64,000 nucleotides of DNA from Pseudomonas sp. 31-12 (GTDB lineage Bacteria > Pseudomonadota > Gammaproteobacteria > Pseudomonadales > Pseudomonadaceae): assembly GCF_003151075.1 (NCBI RefSeq), contig NZ_CP029482.1, forward strand, positions 5,146,001-5,210,000, in the 5' to 3' direction. The translations under genes were made by a program, and so were the position numbers. Every line of letters starts with the position of its first letter. The stretch's first letter is position 1. The notes beneath the pieces are model-generated. The model was given only the letters and a program-made list of their open reading frames with translations, made no database searches and had not been told where the DNA came from. Positions 19,105-30,433 of the stretch are shown here, piece after piece.

Positions 19105-20715
19105 TCACCGCCTCTCCTGATTCCGCGGCCAACTCAGGCTGAAACACGCCCCGCCCAGACTCTTGCTCTTGCTGATCAACGCTCGCCCGTCATGCCAGTG
19201 GATAATCCGCCGCACGATCGACAACCCCAGCCCATGCCCACCCGACGCGCGGGTACGGCTGTCATCCAGACGCAGGAACGGCGTGAAGATTTTCTCCCAC
19301 GCCGACTCCGGCACGCCCGGTCCGTCATCTTCGATGTCCACCCGGCAACGCTGCTGCCCCACCTGATAACTGACGGTCACCCGCGACGAGGCATGGCGCA
19401 TGGCGTTGCTCACCAGGTTCTGGATAGCCCGGTGTAAATAGCGCGGTTCGGCCTCGACCCAGGCGTCGTCGCAATCGGCAGCCGACAAACACAAACCGCG
19501 CTGCACGGTGACGTCGGCGCGCAGCGGTGCCAGCTCTTCGATCACTTGATTGACCAAGGCATCCAGATCGATCCGCTGGAAATTCAGCGCCGGAGAACCC
19601 TGCTCCAGCCGCGCATAGGTCAGCATCTCGTCGACGAGCTTGTCGAGGTCCTCGATGTCGTGATCCATGCCTTCGCGGTATTTCTCCAGCGCCTGCGGTG
19701 TGGTGGCCGAGCCGATCATCTCCAGGCCAAAACGCAGGCGTGCCACCGGGGTGCGCAATTCGTGAGACACAGCGCGCACCAGTTCACGCTGGATCGCCAG
19801 CAACTGTTGCAAGTGCTCGGCCATGCCATTGAACGCTGAAGCCAGTCGTCCCACCGAGTCAGCGCCGCGGGCCGGCACGCGGGTTTCCAGGCTGCCCTTG
19901 GCGATGCGCGTGGCGGCGGCTTCGAGGCCACGCAAGCGGCGCTCAAGTTGTCGCACCAATAGATAGACGATCAAACCGATCAGACTCAAACCGAGGGCCG
20001 CGATCAGCACCAGCCATTCCGGTGGATACGGATTCATCTGATACAGCGGGCCGATTTCCAAAACCCACGGCGTGCCGACCATGCCGGCAAACACGCGGAT
20101 CGAGTCGCCGCCCTTGCCCAGCGCCATCACCGTGTCGCCTTCGGAGATCCGGCGGCTCTGGTCTTCGTCCATGTCCGCCTGGTCGACGGTAACCAGCCGC
20201 AAGTCGAAACCGAAGCCCTTGTCTTGTTTCAGTTGCGCCAGGCGCTTGGGCTGCTCGGCCACCGGCACGCGCACCAATTCGTCGGCCAGCAGGTAGATAG
20301 TCGCTCGCGCCAGTTGCTCACTGATCTGTTGAACCTCGCCCGTGAGAACAAGCTGTTCCTTGTCGCTGACCAGTCGATACACCTTCGCCGCATGCGGGCC
20401 GGTCTGTTCCACCAGCGCCTGACCGCGCAGCACGCGGGTGCGCTGCGTCAGGTCGAGGTCGGTCTGGGCAAAGGTCTTCAGCGCCAAGGGAATCCCGAGC
20501 AAACGTTCCCACACCAGCAAGGCTCGGTGGCGCTCGGTTTCGTTCATCGGATTGAGGTTGTCGGCCATCAGCGAAAAGGTGCCGTGGGCCAGGCGCTCGC
20601 GATATTGCTCGCTGCGCACCTGATTGAGCAGGTGCAAAGCCAGTACGCCGAGCACCGCGACCAGAATCAGCGCCGCGCACATGCCGCCGTAGATGCGCAG
20701 GAAGATCGAGTTCAC
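19105..20715 (-). CDS. Sensor histidine kinase, RstB/BfmS-like
   Basis: 536 residues. Two membrane spans (about 7-29 and 231-254) bracket a large periplasmic domain, followed by HAMP (about 255-305). The phospho-His is in RAVSHELRTPVARLR. The ATPase domain has NLVSNAMRHAS, IEDDGPGVP and GGHGLGLSI. It overlaps its response regulator by 4 bp. Position beside nrdA and the regulator's RstA-like sequence point to the pair next to nrdA in other pseudomonads (RstAB/BfmRS type); the signal is unknown. Confidence 0.88.
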   Translation of the reverse strand: MNSIFLRIYGGMCAALILVAVLGVLALHLLNQVRSEQYRERLAHGTFSLMADNLNPMNETERHRALLVWERLLGIPLALKTFAQTDLDLTQRTRVLRGQALVEQTGPHAAKVYRLVSDKEQLVLTGEVQQISEQLARATIYLLADELVRVPVAEQPKRLAQLKQDKGFGFDLRLVTVDQADMDEDQSRRISEGDTVMALGKGGDSIRVFAGMVGTPWVLEIGPLYQMNPYPPEWLVLIAALGLSLIGLIVYLLVRQLERRLRGLEAAATRIAKGSLETRVPARGADSVGRLASAFNGMAEHLQQLLAIQRELVRAVSHELRTPVARLRFGLEMIGSATTPQALEKYREGMDHDIEDLDKLVDEMLTYARLEQGSPALNFQRIDLDALVNQVIEELAPLRADVTVQRGLCLSAADCDDAWVEAEPRYLHRAIQNLVSNAMRHASSRVTVSYQVGQQRCRVDIEDDGPGVPESAWEKIFTPFLRLDDSRTRASGGHGLGLSIVRRIIHWHDGRALISKSKSLGGACFSLSWPRNQERR

Positions 20716-21425
20716 AGGGTGCAGGCTTCCGGAACGAATAGATAACCCTTGCTGCGGATGGTTTTGATCAGTCGCGGATGCTCCGGATCGTCACCGATTT
20801 TCGGGCGGATGCGCGAGATGCGCACGTCGATGGAGCGGTCCTGGCCGTCATAGCCGATGCCGCGCAGCGCGGTGAAAATCTCTTCCCGGGACAGGATGCG
20901 CCCGGCGTTGGCCACCAGCAGCCACAGCAGATCAAATTCGGCGCTGGTCAGTTCGATGCCGTTGTCATTCAGCCAGGCCTCGCGCAAGGCGTTGTCCACC
21001 ACCAGCGGGCCGAACTGCAGGCGTCGTTGTTTTTCCGGGGCCACTTCAGGGGCTTCGCTGCGGCGCAACAGGGCCTGGATGCGCGCCAGCAGCAGGCGTG
21101 GACGCACGGGTTTGCACACGTAATCGTCGGCGCCCAGGTCGAGGCCGAGGATCTGGTCGGTGTCGTCGGTGCGGGCGGTGAGCATCAGGATCGGGCCGTC
21201 ATATTTGTCGCGGACCTTGCGGCAGATGCTCAGGCCGTCTTCGCCGGGCAGCATCAGGTCGAGGATCACCAGGTCTGGTTTCTCGTTAATGATGCGGGCC
21301 GCGGCCAGGGCGCCATTGCCCTCGATCGATACGCGCAGGCCATTGGCTTCCAGGTAATCGCGGGTCAGTTCGGCCAGACGCTGGTCGTCCTCCACAATCA
21401 ATACCTGCCAGGCTTCTTGCTCCAC
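20712..21425 (-). CDS. OmpR-family response regulator, RstA/BfmR-like
   Basis: 237 residues from the GTG at 21425, chosen for its AGAGG ribosome site; the 88 codons upstream run through non-coding DNA. Receiver: VEDDQ, phospho-Asp in VILDLMLPGEDG, Lys in YVCKP. The DNA-binding part contains FTALRGIGYDGQDRSIDVRI, very close to the RstA pattern. Co-transcribed with the sensor gene. Targets cannot be inferred from the window. Confidence 0.88.
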   Translation of the reverse strand: MEQEAWQVLIVEDDQRLAELTRDYLEANGLRVSIEGNGALAAARIINEKPDLVILDLMLPGEDGLSICRKVRDKYDGPILMLTARTDDTDQILGLDLGADDYVCKPVRPRLLLARIQALLRRSEAPEVAPEKQRRLQFGPLVVDNALREAWLNDNGIELTSAEFDLLWLLVANAGRILSREEIFTALRGIGYDGQDRSIDVRISRIRPKIGDDPEHPRLIKTIRSKGYLFVPEACTL

Positions 21426-21715
21426 GGTGACCTCTGCTTGCCAACAACACTTATAAGGAAGGATCCACCCGTCTTTTTGTAATGATTGGGGAGGATAAGA
21501 ATGCATACACACTGGCCGATTGTATAAACGCCGAACGCCGAGAACACAAGCCGGCAAATGCGTTCGGACAACCCGGTTTTTTGTGATAGGGTTCGCGCCC
21601 TTAAAAATCCGAATGACTGTTTTCGATCGCTGAAAATCAGTGGAAAACAGTCCGCTCCAGCTAGGTCGCGGCCTACACGCCCGTTCCACCTTTCACACAC
21701 AATTTACGCACAGGT

Positions 21716-21724
21716 TTATCCACA
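21716..21724 (+). promoter_or_regulatory. DnaA box upstream of nrdA
   Basis: TTATCCACA, an exact match to the high-affinity DnaA box, about 430 bp before the nrdA start. DnaA is known to regulate nrdAB in E. coli; a single box here is suggestive, not proof. Confidence 0.6.
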
Positions 21725-21750
21725 GGTAGTACGTTGCAACACCCTCCAAA

Positions 21751-21797
21751 ACGCATTATCTTGTAGCACGGCGCCAAAAAAACCCTACATGTAGGGT
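21751..21797 (+). promoter_or_regulatory. Candidate NrdR box pair of nrdA
   Basis: Two 16-bp sites resembling the NrdR consensus ACACWATATATWGTGT: ACGCATTATCTTGTAG (21751-21766) and ACCCTACATGTAGGGT (21782-21797). Their starts are 31 bp apart, three helical turns, as in characterised NrdR pairs. The second is the core of a perfect 22-bp palindrome (21779-21800). A TTGACA hexamer (21799-21804) overlaps its edge, so repressor binding would block a promoter. Confidence 0.62.
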
Positions 21798-21804
21798 TTT
21801 GACA

Positions 21805-22157
21805 TAAAAAGCCCAACCACATTTCAGACCAGAAACTCAAGCGCTTTATTGCTGTTTCCGGTTGAACCAAGCGTGATTTTGAAAGCCCAAACCGCACCTG
21901 CGGATGGCACCGTTTTTTTAGGCCGGAACAGCCGGAACGGTACGGGTGTTGCAGTCATTACTGTCACCCTGAATGGAATCCGGTTTCGGGCCCTGGCTCG
22001 CGACCAAAGACTTCGGCAAGGAAGCGGCATCATTAGCCTTTTCCTACTGTCCCGAAGTTGTTATGCCCGACGCCCGTCGGTTGTAGTGCTTCAGGACAGA
22101 ACGGTGGGCACCATGAAGGTGCTCAAACAAACATAGAGAATGTGGAGACACTCCCCC
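21805..22157 (+). other. Long upstream leader of nrdA with no gene
   Basis: About 350 bp between the candidate promoter and the nrdA ATG. No convincing gene is seen on either strand. If transcription starts near the NrdR boxes this is an unusually long 5' leader; I could not recognise a known riboswitch in it. Confidence 0.4.
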
Positions 22158-25052
<2,895 letters not shown>

Positions 25053-25087
25053 GCTGAGCCGGTGAGCGCCGCAAGGCGCTGACCTGG

Positions 25088-25129
25088 AAACCCCCGATCA
25101 GTCCTCTGGATTGTCGGGGGTTTTCTTTT
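25088..25129 (+). terminator. nrdA terminator
   Basis: AAACCCCCGA and TCGGGGG pair across 16 nt, followed by TTTTCTTTT. It begins 36 bp after the nrdA stop. Confidence 0.88.
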
Positions 25130-25160
25130 GCCTCAGGGAAAGTGGTGGCTGCACTGACGC

Positions 25161-25238
25161 CTTCGCGGGCAAGCCCGCTCCCACACTGGATCGATGTTTC
25201 ACGCAAATCCCCTGTGGGAGCGGGCTTGCTCGCGAAGA
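25161..25238. repeat. REP doublet
   Basis: CTTCGCGGGCAAGCCCGCTC and GAGCGGGCTTGCTCGCGAAG in inverted orientation, between the convergent nrdA and flgE transcripts. Confidence 0.8.
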
Positions 25239-25288
25239 GGCCATCACTGAAAACGCAACATTTGGCACCCAAGACAAATCCCGGCCAT

Positions 25289-25315
25289 AAAAAACCCCTC
25301 TTGCGAGGGGTTCTT
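25289..25315 (-). terminator. flgE operon terminator
   Basis: On the minus strand AACCCCTC-GCAA-GAGGGGTT followed by TTTTATGG, about 20 bp after the flgE stop. Confidence 0.87.
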
Positions 25316-25334
25316 TATGCAGCGCTATCAAGCA

Positions 25335-26648
25335 TCAAGTCATCTGAATGATGGTCTGCATGATGGTGCTCTGGGTGGAGATGGTCTTGGCGTTCGCCTG
25401 GTAGTTGCTCTGCGCCTTGATCAAATCAACCAGTTCGTTGGTCAGGTTGACGTTGGACTCTTCCAGGGAGTTGGACACCACCGCACCCAGCGTACCGGTT
25501 TTCGGAGCATCGACACCCGCCTCGCCCGAGGCGAAGGTTTCTTTCCAACGCGTACCACCGATTGGCTGCAGGCCTTGTTCGTTGGCAAAGCTCGCGACCG
25601 CTACCTGGCCGATGGCCTTGGTTTGCTGGTTGCTGAAATTGGCGGTCATTACACCGGTTTCGTCGATGGTCAGGCTGGAGATCTGGCCAGTCGCGTAACC
25701 GTCCTGAAACTGCTGGGTACGGGCAGTCGGCGAATTGTAAGAGGTGGTCTTGGTCATGTCGAAGGACAGGCCGCCAGTGGCCGCAACCGCACCGTTAGGG
25801 CCCCAGACTTTCGGCGTCACGTTGGCATTGGTCACCACGCCCGGCACCCAACCGGTCAACTGGAAGACTTTACCGGTCACAGCAAAGCCGGGACTGCCGG
25901 TCATGGTGTTGACGGTACCGTCAGAGTTGAAGGTCACGTTGGCCGTCACTGGCACCGGTGGCTCGGTGGCCGGGTTGGAAGGCGAACGACCGTCCACGTA
26001 GCTGTATACGGTCCACGCGTTGGTACCGGTTTTCACGTAGTACTGGTCCAGGTTGTGCTGGTTACCCTGGCTGTCGTAGATATGCGTGGAGATCGGCTTG
26101 GTGTAGCTCAATGGCTCGGCCGGGTTGAACGGTGTAACGGTCGGCAGGGCTTCCGAGGAGTTCAGGTTAATCGTCTGGTCGAGGCGAGTGGTCGCCTTTG
26201 GCGACAGGCTCGAGGTGTCGATTTTCAGATCGGTCAACACGCCATTGATGATCTTGCCGTTGTCATCGACGCCGTAACCTTGCAGGCGGTTGCCGTTGTT
26301 GTCGACCACGTAGTTTTCGGCGTCAGTCTTGAATGCACCGGCACGGGTGTAGCTCAGGGAACCGTTGTCGCTGAGGATGAAGAAACCGCTGCCCTGGATG
26401 CCCATGTCCAGCACGTTGCCGGTGTTGTTCACGTCGCCCTGGCCGAACTGCTGGGAAACGTTGGCCAGACGCACGCCGTTGCCGACGGTCTTGCTGCCGG
26501 TACCCAGGCGCGTGGCCGAGTACACGTCTTCGAACTCTGCACGGGACGATTTGAAACCGGTGGTCGCGACGTTGGCGATGTTGTTGCCGGTCACGTCCAG
26601 TTGTTTGTTGGCTGCATAGAGACCGCTAAGGCCGATATTGAAAGACAT
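25335..26648 (-). CDS. flgE: Flagellar hook protein FlgE
   Basis: 437 residues. The N-terminal rod-family motif is in FNIGLSGLYAANKQLDVTGN...NIANVATTGFKSS. The central region (about 90-350) forms the exposed hook domains. The C-terminal helix ends NYQANAKTISTQSTIMQT, as in hook and rod proteins. FlgE polymerises into the hook outside the outer membrane. Last gene of flgBCDE, 31 bp after flgD. Confidence 0.95.
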   Translation of the reverse strand: MSFNIGLSGLYAANKQLDVTGNNIANVATTGFKSSRAEFEDVYSATRLGTGSKTVGNGVRLANVSQQFGQGDVNNTGNVLDMGIQGSGFFILSDNGSLSYTRAGAFKTDAENYVVDNNGNRLQGYGVDDNGKIINGVLTDLKIDTSSLSPKATTRLDQTINLNSSEALPTVTPFNPAEPLSYTKPISTHIYDSQGNQHNLDQYYVKTGTNAWTVYSYVDGRSPSNPATEPPVPVTANVTFNSDGTVNTMTGSPGFAVTGKVFQLTGWVPGVVTNANVTPKVWGPNGAVAATGGLSFDMTKTTSYNSPTARTQQFQDGYATGQISSLTIDETGVMTANFSNQQTKAIGQVAVASFANEQGLQPIGGTRWKETFASGEAGVDAPKTGTLGAVVSNSLEESNVNLTNELVDLIKAQSNYQANAKTISTQSTIMQTIIQMT

Positions 26649-26679
26649 ATTCCACTCCTTTGTGCCGTGTTAGTCGGCT

Positions 26680-27405
26680 CTATATACCAATGGTCTGTAC
26701 TTTGGACAGGGCGATACTGCCCAGGCCTGCGAGGTTCAGCATCAACTCACCGCCGGTCTGGCTGATGGTCACGCTGTTGACGGTGGCCGGCAGGTAAGTC
26801 ACCAGCGCGGTCGCCTTGCTGTCGTAAGTCGCGGTGGCGGCGAATTTGTAAGTGCCAGCCTTGGCCACTTCGCCCGCATCGTTCTTGCCGTCCCAGATGA
26901 AGCTGGCGTTGCCGGCATTCTGGCTGCCCAGGTCGAGGGTGCGGACCACTTTGCCATCGGCATCGGTGATCTTGACCACGACCGGATCGACCGATGCCGG
27001 TACCACGGCCGTGCCGTTGAAGCTCTTGGAGGTATCGACGACCGCTGTGTCGGTCTGCGCGACCACCGAGCGGCCCACCAGCGAAGACGCTTGCAGCGCC
27101 TGCGAGGAGTTGTAGTTGCCGGCAATGCCGCTGACCGTATCGTTCAGCGTGGTGATGCCTTCCAGGCTACTGAACTGTGCCAGTTGCGCGACAAAGTCAC
27201 CGTTGTCCTGAGGCTCGAGCGGGTTCTGGTTCTTCAGCTGGGTGACCAGCAACTGCAGGAACGCATCCTTGCCCAACGCCTGCTTGCCGGTGGCGCTGTT
27301 CGTCGCCGAGGCCAGGCCGTCGCTGCTGGTGTTATTGGTCTTGACCGAAGAATTGGCCAGGACGTCCTTGATGCTCACGCCGCTGGTGGTATCGGTAACA
27401 CTCAT
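26680..27405 (-). CDS. flgD: Hook cap/assembly protein FlgD
   Basis: 241 residues. The conserved N-terminal segment LGKDAFLQLLVTQLKNQNPL (about 43-62) is diagnostic, followed by DNGDFVAQLAQFS. The C-terminal half carries the FlgD Ig-like/tudor region (KITDADGKVVRTLDLG). FlgD caps the growing hook and controls FlgE assembly. 15 bp after flgC. Confidence 0.94.
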   Translation of the reverse strand: MSVTDTTSGVSIKDVLANSSVKTNNTSSDGLASATNSATGKQALGKDAFLQLLVTQLKNQNPLEPQDNGDFVAQLAQFSSLEGITTLNDTVSGIAGNYNSSQALQASSLVGRSVVAQTDTAVVDTSKSFNGTAVVPASVDPVVVKITDADGKVVRTLDLGSQNAGNASFIWDGKNDAGEVAKAGTYKFAATATYDSKATALVTYLPATVNSVTISQTGGELMLNLAGLGSIALSKVQTIGI

Positions 27406-27420
27406 CTGAGTCGCCCCTTA

Positions 27421-27864
27421 TCACTGACCGAGGGTCAGGACCTTCTGCATCATGGTTTTGGCGGTGTTCATCATTTCGGCGTTGGTCTGGAACGAACGAC
27501 TGGCGGAAATCATGTCGGCCATTTCTTCGACGACGTTGACGTTCGGGTAGTAGACGTAGCCCTTGGCATCGGCGGCCGGATGGTTCGGCTCGTAACGCGC
27601 GTCAAGGTTGCTCTGATCTTCGACCACGCCCAGCACTTGCACGCCTTGACCGGCGGCATCCTGGTTCTGGAACAGCGAATCGCTGCCGCCGCTCTGGCCG
27701 CCCTGGAACATGGTGGCGAACACCGGGTGACGGGCGCGATAGGTCTGGTCGATGCTCGACGAGACGGTTTCGGCGTTGGCGATGTTCGAAGCCACGGTGT
27801 TCAAGCGAGTGGTCTGGGCGCTCATGCCGCTACCGGCAATGTTGAAAACACTGGATAGAGACAT
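27421..27864 (-). CDS. flgC: Flagellar proximal rod protein FlgC
   Basis: 147 residues. The rod signature is SVFNIAGSGMSAQTTRLNTV followed by ASNIANAET, and the C-terminus contains MADMISASRSFQTNAEMMNT. Length is normal. 3 bp after flgB. Confidence 0.95.
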   Translation of the reverse strand: MSLSSVFNIAGSGMSAQTTRLNTVASNIANAETVSSSIDQTYRARHPVFATMFQGGQSGGSDSLFQNQDAAGQGVQVLGVVEDQSNLDARYEPNHPAADAKGYVYYPNVNVVEEMADMISASRSFQTNAEMMNTAKTMMQKVLTLGQ

Positions 27865-27867
27865 GAA

Positions 27868-28275
27868 TTACTCTCCGCGCAGGGCTGACACCAGCCCTTT
27901 GAATTTGCTGTTGAGCAGGGTGAAGCTGGCCTGGAAGCCCACGGCGTTTTCCGCGTAGTTCGACTGTTCCAGTTGGGCGTCCACGGTGTTCTGGTCGATC
28001 GATGGCTGCATCGGCGTGCGATACATCAGCGACTCGTCGCCATTGCCCAGGCCTTCGGCCTCGATATGGCGGTTGTTGGTCATGTTCAAGGCAAACGTAC
28101 CGCCCTTGGATTTCTCGTTCTGTGCGGCGAGCACTTTGGAGAATTCCAGGTCCCGAGCCTTGTAGTTCGGGGTGTCGGCGTTGGCGATGTTGTTGGCCAG
28201 GACTTCGGCACGCTGGGCGCGGAAGCCCAGGGCTTGTTCGTGGATACCGAGCGCTTTATCGAAGCTGATGCTCAT
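27868..28275 (-). CDS. flgB: Flagellar proximal rod protein FlgB
   Basis: 135 residues from the ATG at 28275; the frame stays open upstream, but that part is antisense to other elements and lacks a ribosome site. It has the rod motif LANNIANADTPNYKARDLEF and the C-terminal YAENAVGFQASFTLLN. First gene of flgBCDE, with a sigma-54 promoter 45 bp upstream. Confidence 0.94.
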   Translation of the reverse strand: MSISFDKALGIHEQALGFRAQRAEVLANNIANADTPNYKARDLEFSKVLAAQNEKSKGGTFALNMTNNRHIEAEGLGNGDESLMYRTPMQPSIDQNTVDAQLEQSNYAENAVGFQASFTLLNSKFKGLVSALRGE

Positions 28276-28319
28276 GTCGGGAAACCTTCGGGTGACCTGA
28301 TTTTTCGTAACAGAGACAT

Positions 28320-28335
28320 AGCAAGCCGCGTGCCA
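28320..28335 (-). promoter_or_regulatory. Sigma-54 promoter of flgBCDE
   Basis: On the minus strand TGGCACGCGGCTTGCT, an exact -24/-12 match with the correct 5-bp spacer. The start site would be about 35 bp upstream of the flgB ATG. Consistent with RpoN/FleR control of hook-basal body genes in Pseudomonas. Confidence 0.9.
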
Positions 28336-28340
28336 ATTCA

Positions 28341-28367
28341 AAAAAGCCCGGAAACCGGGGCTTTGCG
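28341..28367 (-). terminator. Terminator hairpin upstream of the flgB promoter
   Basis: Minus strand GCCCCGGTTTCCGGGC followed by TTTTTT. It backs up the stronger hairpin at 28494-28529 and insulates flgB from cheR transcription. Confidence 0.78.
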
Positions 28368-28493
28368 GGCAGTAGCAAGGCGGCAATGCCAGAAAAGCGG
28401 CAACCGATTTCCGCCGTCTGCCGCTTTTCTGCCGCTTATCACTGGCAACGACTATCCAAATGTGGGAGCGGTGTTTGCGGGAAATCATCAGGC

Positions 28494-28529
28494 AAAAAAA
28501 ACGGGAGCCGCTGGGGCTCCCGTTTTTTT
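28494..28529 (-). terminator. cheV-cheR terminator
   Basis: ACGGGAGCC and GGGCTCCCGT stem with A-run and T-run on either side, 16 bp past the cheR stop. Confidence 0.88.
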
Positions 28530-28544
28530 GATGCCGCCAACGAA

Positions 28545-29372
28545 TCACTTCGCCTGGTAAATAATCCCCGGGCTGCACTGGACCATCTGGTAATGATCCG
28601 GCAAACCGTTCAGCGCTTCGGAGGCGCCGAGGAACAGATAACCGCCCGGCTTGAGCGTGCTGTGAATGCGCAACAGGATGTCTTTCTTCACCTCGGCGGA
28701 GAAGTAGATCAGCACGTTGCGGCAGAACACGATGTCGAACTTGCCCAGGGCCGCGTAGCTGTCCAGCAGGTTGAACGAGCGAAACTCCACACGGCTCTTG
28801 ATCGGCGCCTTGATGGCCCAGCGACCAGGCCCCTTGGGGTCGAAGTAACGCTGAAGGCGCTCGGGCGACAGACCACGGCCGATGGCCAGGCTGTCGTACT
28901 CGCCGGTCTTGCAGTTGGTGAGCATGGTGCCGGACAGATCGGTCGCGACAATTTGCGCGCCCATCTTCAACTGGCCCATGTTGACCCGCTCGAACTCGTC
29001 GATGGACATCGACAGCGAATACGGTTCCTGACCCGACGAGCACGCCGCCGACCAGATCCGCAGACGCTGGCCGGGGGCCGCCTTGATCGCTTCGGGCAGC
29101 ACCTTGTTCTTCAAGACTTCAAACGGATAGGTGTCACGAAACCACAGGGTTTCGTTGGTGGTCATGGCATCCACCACCATCTCGCGCAAACCGCTGCGCG
29201 GCTGGGTCTGGATGCGCTGGACCAGCTCACCCAGGGACTTGATGCCTTGCTGCTCCATCAGTTTGTTGAGACGGCTCGAGACCAGGTACTGCTTGTTTTC
29301 ACCGAGCAAAATGCCACAGGCTTTTTCCAGGAATACCCGGAACTGTTCGAAATCCAAATTACCCGTAGACAA
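28545..29372 (-). CDS. cheR: Chemotaxis methyltransferase CheR
   Basis: 275 residues. It has the small N-terminal helical domain and the SAM-binding methyltransferase motifs: ETLWFRDTYPFE, IWSAACSSGQEPYSLSM (motif I), ATDLSGTML and FCRNVLIYFS. It methylates receptor glutamates for adaptation. Lies 46 bp after cheV; the pair forms an operon on the minus strand within the flagellar region. Confidence 0.93.
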   Translation of the reverse strand: MSTGNLDFEQFRVFLEKACGILLGENKQYLVSSRLNKLMEQQGIKSLGELVQRIQTQPRSGLREMVVDAMTTNETLWFRDTYPFEVLKNKVLPEAIKAAPGQRLRIWSAACSSGQEPYSLSMSIDEFERVNMGQLKMGAQIVATDLSGTMLTNCKTGEYDSLAIGRGLSPERLQRYFDPKGPGRWAIKAPIKSRVEFRSFNLLDSYAALGKFDIVFCRNVLIYFSAEVKKDILLRIHSTLKPGGYLFLGASEALNGLPDHYQMVQCSPGIIYQAK

Positions 29373-29418
29373 AGATGCCGCCTCTTAAATCGTGTTAACC
29401 ACCAGGGGCAGAAGGCCC

Positions 29419-30351
29419 CTAGCTGATATCTGCTGCTTTGATCCGGTCGACTACCCGGGATGCCAGGTCATCAGGGCGGAATTTGGCAAGGAAGTCATCT
29501 GCGCCGACTTTCTTGACCATCGCCTGATTGAATACACCCGACAACGAAGTATGCAGGATGATATGAAGCTTTTGCATGCGCGGGTCGCTGCGGATCTCGG
29601 CCGTCAGGGTGTACCCGTCCATTTCCGGCATCTCGATGTCGGAAATCATCATCAGGAACTCTTCTTCCGGCTTCTTGCCCTCATCGACCAGCTTGCGCAA
29701 GTAATCCAGCGCTTGCCTGCCGTCGTTCAACGCCACCACTTCGACGCCAACCGTCTGCAGGCAACGGCTCACCTGCTTGCGCGCCACCGACGAGTCATCG
29801 ACCGTCAATACCCGCAATGACAACGCCTTGTGCTGGGTTTCGACATCCACTACGCCGACCGAAATCGCTTCCGGTGTCGGCGCCACTTCCGCCAGCACTT
29901 TCTCGACGTCGATGATTTCGACTAACTGATTGTCGACCCGAGTCACAGCCGTCAGGTAATGATCGCGGCCCGTGCCCTTGGGTGGCGGATGAATCTCCTC
30001 CCAGTTCATGTTGACGATGCGCTCCACCGATCGCACCAGGAAACCCTGGGTCTTGGTGTTGTACTCCGTGATGATCACGAACGGGTTGCTTTGATCTTTA
30101 AGCGCACCGGAGCCGGTCGCCATCGCCAGATCAAGAATCGGAATGGTCGCCCCCCGGATATTTGCCACACCGCACACGACAGGACTGGACTTGGGCATCA
30201 GGGTCAGCTTGGGGCATTGCAGCACCTCACGGACCTTGAACACGTTGATTCCATACAGCTGCTGGCCGTCGAGACGGAACAACAACAGCTCAAGGCGATT
30301 CTGCCCAACCAGTTGCGTGCGCTGGTTTACCGCATCCATTACACCAGCCAT
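29419..30351 (-). CDS. cheV: CheV (CheW-receiver coupling protein)
   Basis: 310 residues from the ATG at 30351. The N-terminal CheW domain (about residues 15-165) includes LLLFRLDGQQLYGINVFKV and VANIRGATIPILDL. The C-terminal receiver (about 180-305) has VDDSS, phospho-Asp in MISDIEMPEMDG and Lys at FLAKF. CheV couples receptors to CheA and aids adaptation. The frame extends upstream, but those codons overlap the flgA promoter. Confidence 0.93.
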   Translation of the reverse strand: MAGVMDAVNQRTQLVGQNRLELLLFRLDGQQLYGINVFKVREVLQCPKLTLMPKSSPVVCGVANIRGATIPILDLAMATGSGALKDQSNPFVIITEYNTKTQGFLVRSVERIVNMNWEEIHPPPKGTGRDHYLTAVTRVDNQLVEIIDVEKVLAEVAPTPEAISVGVVDVETQHKALSLRVLTVDDSSVARKQVSRCLQTVGVEVVALNDGRQALDYLRKLVDEGKKPEEEFLMMISDIEMPEMDGYTLTAEIRSDPRMQKLHIILHTSLSGVFNQAMVKKVGADDFLAKFRPDDLASRVVDRIKAADIS

Positions 30352-30406
30352 GCACAGACTCCTACACCAACGCTTAAGTGTGTTGCGACGCACATTTATT
30401 GCTAAA

Positions 30407-30422
30407 CGGCACGGCGCTTGCT
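30407..30422 (+). promoter_or_regulatory. Candidate sigma-54 promoter of flgA
   Basis: GGCAC-N5-TTGCT (30408-30422) matches the -24/-12 consensus with correct spacing. The predicted start site falls at about 30432-30433, directly before the assigned flgA ATG (30434), which has no Shine-Dalgarno sequence. Confidence 0.65.
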
Positions 30423-30433
30423 TTTTAACTCTT

